Positions 59,649 through 60,841 of a DNA stretch of 60,841 nt are shown here, piece by piece. A program made the translations under genes and the position numbers. The notes beneath the pieces were generated by a model, which had not been told where the DNA came from, did no database searches, and worked only from the letters and a program-made list of their open reading frames with translations. Source of the DNA: Actinomycetes bacterium (lineage in GTDB: Bacteria > Actinomycetota > Thermoleophilia > RBG-16-64-13); assembly GCA_024637095.1 (NCBI GenBank), contig JAGXFV010000019.1, positions 1-60,841 on the forward strand, written 5' to 3'. Position 1 is the first letter of the stretch, and the number at the start of each line of letters is the position of its first letter.

Positions 59649-60509
59649 ATGGTTGAAATAGGCGAACAGTTGCGTGAGGCCCGCGCGCGGCGGGGCCTTA
59701 GTATCAAAGATGTCGAGGACGGCACCAAGATCCGTTCTAAGTACTTGCAGGCCCTGGAGGAAGACGACTTCGAGTCGATCCCGGGGCCGACCTTCGTCAA
59801 GGGATTCATGCGGACCTACGCCGAGTTCCTGGATCTGGACGCCGAATCCATGGTGTACGAGTACCGCTCTGCTTACGAGAGCCAGCCCGATCCCCATCAG
59901 ATTCGCCCGCTTAACAATCGTCCGCGCTCCAACTCCGGCAGGCGATCCTCCAACCATGTGGTCGTGGGTATCGTCGCCCTGGTCATCATCGCTGTGCTGC
60001 TCTGGCTGGGCTCTTCGCTGGGGTGGGGAAGAGGTCAAGAATCCGCTGAGATTACCGCGGACACCGTGAGCGAGGAGATGGGCGACGCCGCAGGCGGAGC
60101 GATCGATACCTCTCTGGACCAAAACCAACCCGAAGAGACGGCCCCGGGGACGGAAACCTCACTCGAGCAGGGTGCGGCTACGGCTGAATCGCCCGAGGGC
60201 GAGACCACGGCGCCCGCGGAGACCACCTCCACGCTTGCCGCGACCGGGGGGGCGGTTCAGGTGGTGGCGCAGGCCGACGGCGGCCGCTGCTGGCTGCTCG
60301 CGCGCGACGGCTCGGCCGAGGGGGAGATCCTCTATTCAGGCACCCTCGAGCAGGGTGAAGAAGTCGCTTTCTCGAGCGAAGAGGCGATTTGGATGAACGT
60401 CGGCAGCCCTGCGGCGCTCTCGGTGTCGGTGAACGGCTCCGCGGTCGAGGTCCCCGAGCCTTACGGCAACTTCATCCTCACGGCCGGCGGCATAGAGCGC
60501 ACCTCGTGA
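59649..60509 (+). CDS. rodZ: RodZ-like helix-turn-helix membrane protein
   Basis: 286 residues. N-terminal XRE-type helix-turn-helix (about 1-75; IGEQLREARARRGLSIKDVEDGTKIRSKYLQALEEDDFESIPGPTFVKGFMR), a basic linker, one membrane helix (about 99-118), a Thr/Glu/Ala-rich outside linker, and a C-terminal DUF4115 beta domain (about 195-286; DGGRCWLLARDGSAEGEILYSGTLEQGEEVAFSS). RodZ links MreB filaments to the membrane in rod-shaped cells; in Actinobacteria this family often sits by ftsK and rimO, as here. Its stop overlaps the rimO start. Confidence 0.9.
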   Translation: MVEIGEQLREARARRGLSIKDVEDGTKIRSKYLQALEEDDFESIPGPTFVKGFMRTYAEFLDLDAESMVYEYRSAYESQPDPHQIRPLNNRPRSNSGRRSSNHVVVGIVALVIIAVLLWLGSSLGWGRGQESAEITADTVSEEMGDAAGGAIDTSLDQNQPEETAPGTETSLEQGAATAESPEGETTAPAETTSTLAATGGAVQVVAQADGGRCWLLARDGSAEGEILYSGTLEQGEEVAFSSEEAIWMNVGSPAALSVSVNGSAVEVPEPYGNFILTAGGIERTS

Positions 60510-60841
60510 CCCTGCGCGGCTCGGTAGGCCGGCGAGTGTACATCGAGACTCTGGGATGCCCCAAGAACGAAGCCGACTCCTCCCGGCTGGGCCGCCGGCT
60601 GCACGCCGCAGGGATCCAACTGGCCTCCAAGCCCGAGGAAGCCGAACAGATCCTGGTCAACACCTGCGGATTCGTGGAGGATGCCCGCGAGGAATCGATC
60701 GGGGCTCTTGTCGAGCTGACCGAAGCCTATCCGGATCGGCGAATTGTGGCGATGGGCTGTTTGGTCCAGCGCTATCGGGAGGAATTGCGGCAGGGTTTGC
60801 CGGAGGTAGCGGGCTGGTACGGGCTCATGGAACTGGATCTC
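60506..60841 (+). CDS. rimO: Ribosomal protein S12 methylthiotransferase RimO (5' part)
   Basis: 112 codons from a GTG overlapping the rodZ TGA (GTGA); the gene runs off the window end. N-terminal UPF0004 domain of radical-SAM methylthiotransferases, with the three auxiliary-cluster cysteines in VYIETLGCPKNEADS, QILVNTCGFVEDAREESI and AMGCLVQRYREEL. The TLGCPKN and NTCGF forms fit RimO better than MiaB. The radical SAM core lies beyond the window. Confidence 0.92.
   Translation, partial: MTLRGSVGRRVYIETLGCPKNEADSSRLGRRLHAAGIQLASKPEEAEQILVNTCGFVEDAREESIGALVELTEAYPDRRIVAMGCLVQRYREELRQGLPEVAGWYGLMELDL

Overview
The window is about 61 kb of high-GC, gene-dense bacterial chromosome made almost entirely of housekeeping genes. 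An actinobacterial integration host factor gene (mihF) directly before gmk-rpoZ-coaBC, a WhiG-type sigma factor before rpsB, the order pnp - M16 peptidase - dapB, many GTG/TTG starts and probable leaderless promoters all point to Actinomycetota. A type 1B PyrD, the rnj/ftsK/mnmH/rodZ neighbourhood and a Cys-rich tail on NusA suggest a deep-branching lineage rather than Streptomyces or Mycobacterium, but the class cannot be fixed from sequence reading alone. No rRNA, tRNA, CRISPR array, IS element or prophage was found.

Layout. 1-3900: end of pyrD, a convergent lipoprotein gene, then mihF-gmk-rpoZ-coaBC, closed by a hairpin shared with the convergent sigA gene. 3926-8908 (minus strand): the primary sigma factor, with a LexA-box-like site upstream, and a two-gene heterodimeric ABC exporter. 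9162-16128: plsX, acpP, rnc, smc, ftsY. 16129-19302: an accessory interval between ftsY and ffh with a small membrane protein, a frameshifted seven-bladed WD40 protein, a frameshifted DUF4160 gene with an intact HTH partner, decayed paralogues of the membrane/WD40 pair, and a lipoprotein. 19580-24625: ffh-rpsP-khpA-rimM-trmD-rplS-lepB-rnhB. 24669-30486: a GNAT gene, then yraN-comM-dprA-xer-whiG. 30688-40853: rpsB-tsf, pyrH-frr-uppS-cdsA-dxr-rseP-ispG-proS. 41039-49447: rimP-nusA-ylxR-infB-ylxP-rbfA-nrnA-truB-ribF. 49585-60841: rpsO-pnp-M16-dapB-rnj-ftsK-mnmH-rodZ and the 5' part of rimO.

Together these genes cover ribosome biogenesis and translation initiation, co-translational targeting (FtsY, Ffh, LepB), lipid and isoprenoid precursor synthesis (PlsX, AcpP, CdsA, Dxr, IspG, UppS), chromosome handling (SMC, FtsK, Xer, mIHF, DprA, ComM), RNA turnover (RNase III, RNase J, PNPase, NrnA) and transcription (sigma factors, omega, NusA).

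The most notable observations are: two genes that appear to start with non-canonical codons (gmk at ATA, the M16 peptidase at ATT behind a strong Shine-Dalgarno); a terminator-like attenuator directly before rimP-nusA; a leaderless mihF promoter; an RNase III with Asp to Asn at a metal-binding position; an SMC hinge without its usual glycine-rich motif; the NusA Cys/His tail; and the decayed accessory modules between ftsY and ffh. I found no wholly new system that I could defend. The membrane protein/WD40 pair and the DUF4160/HTH pair are the best leads.
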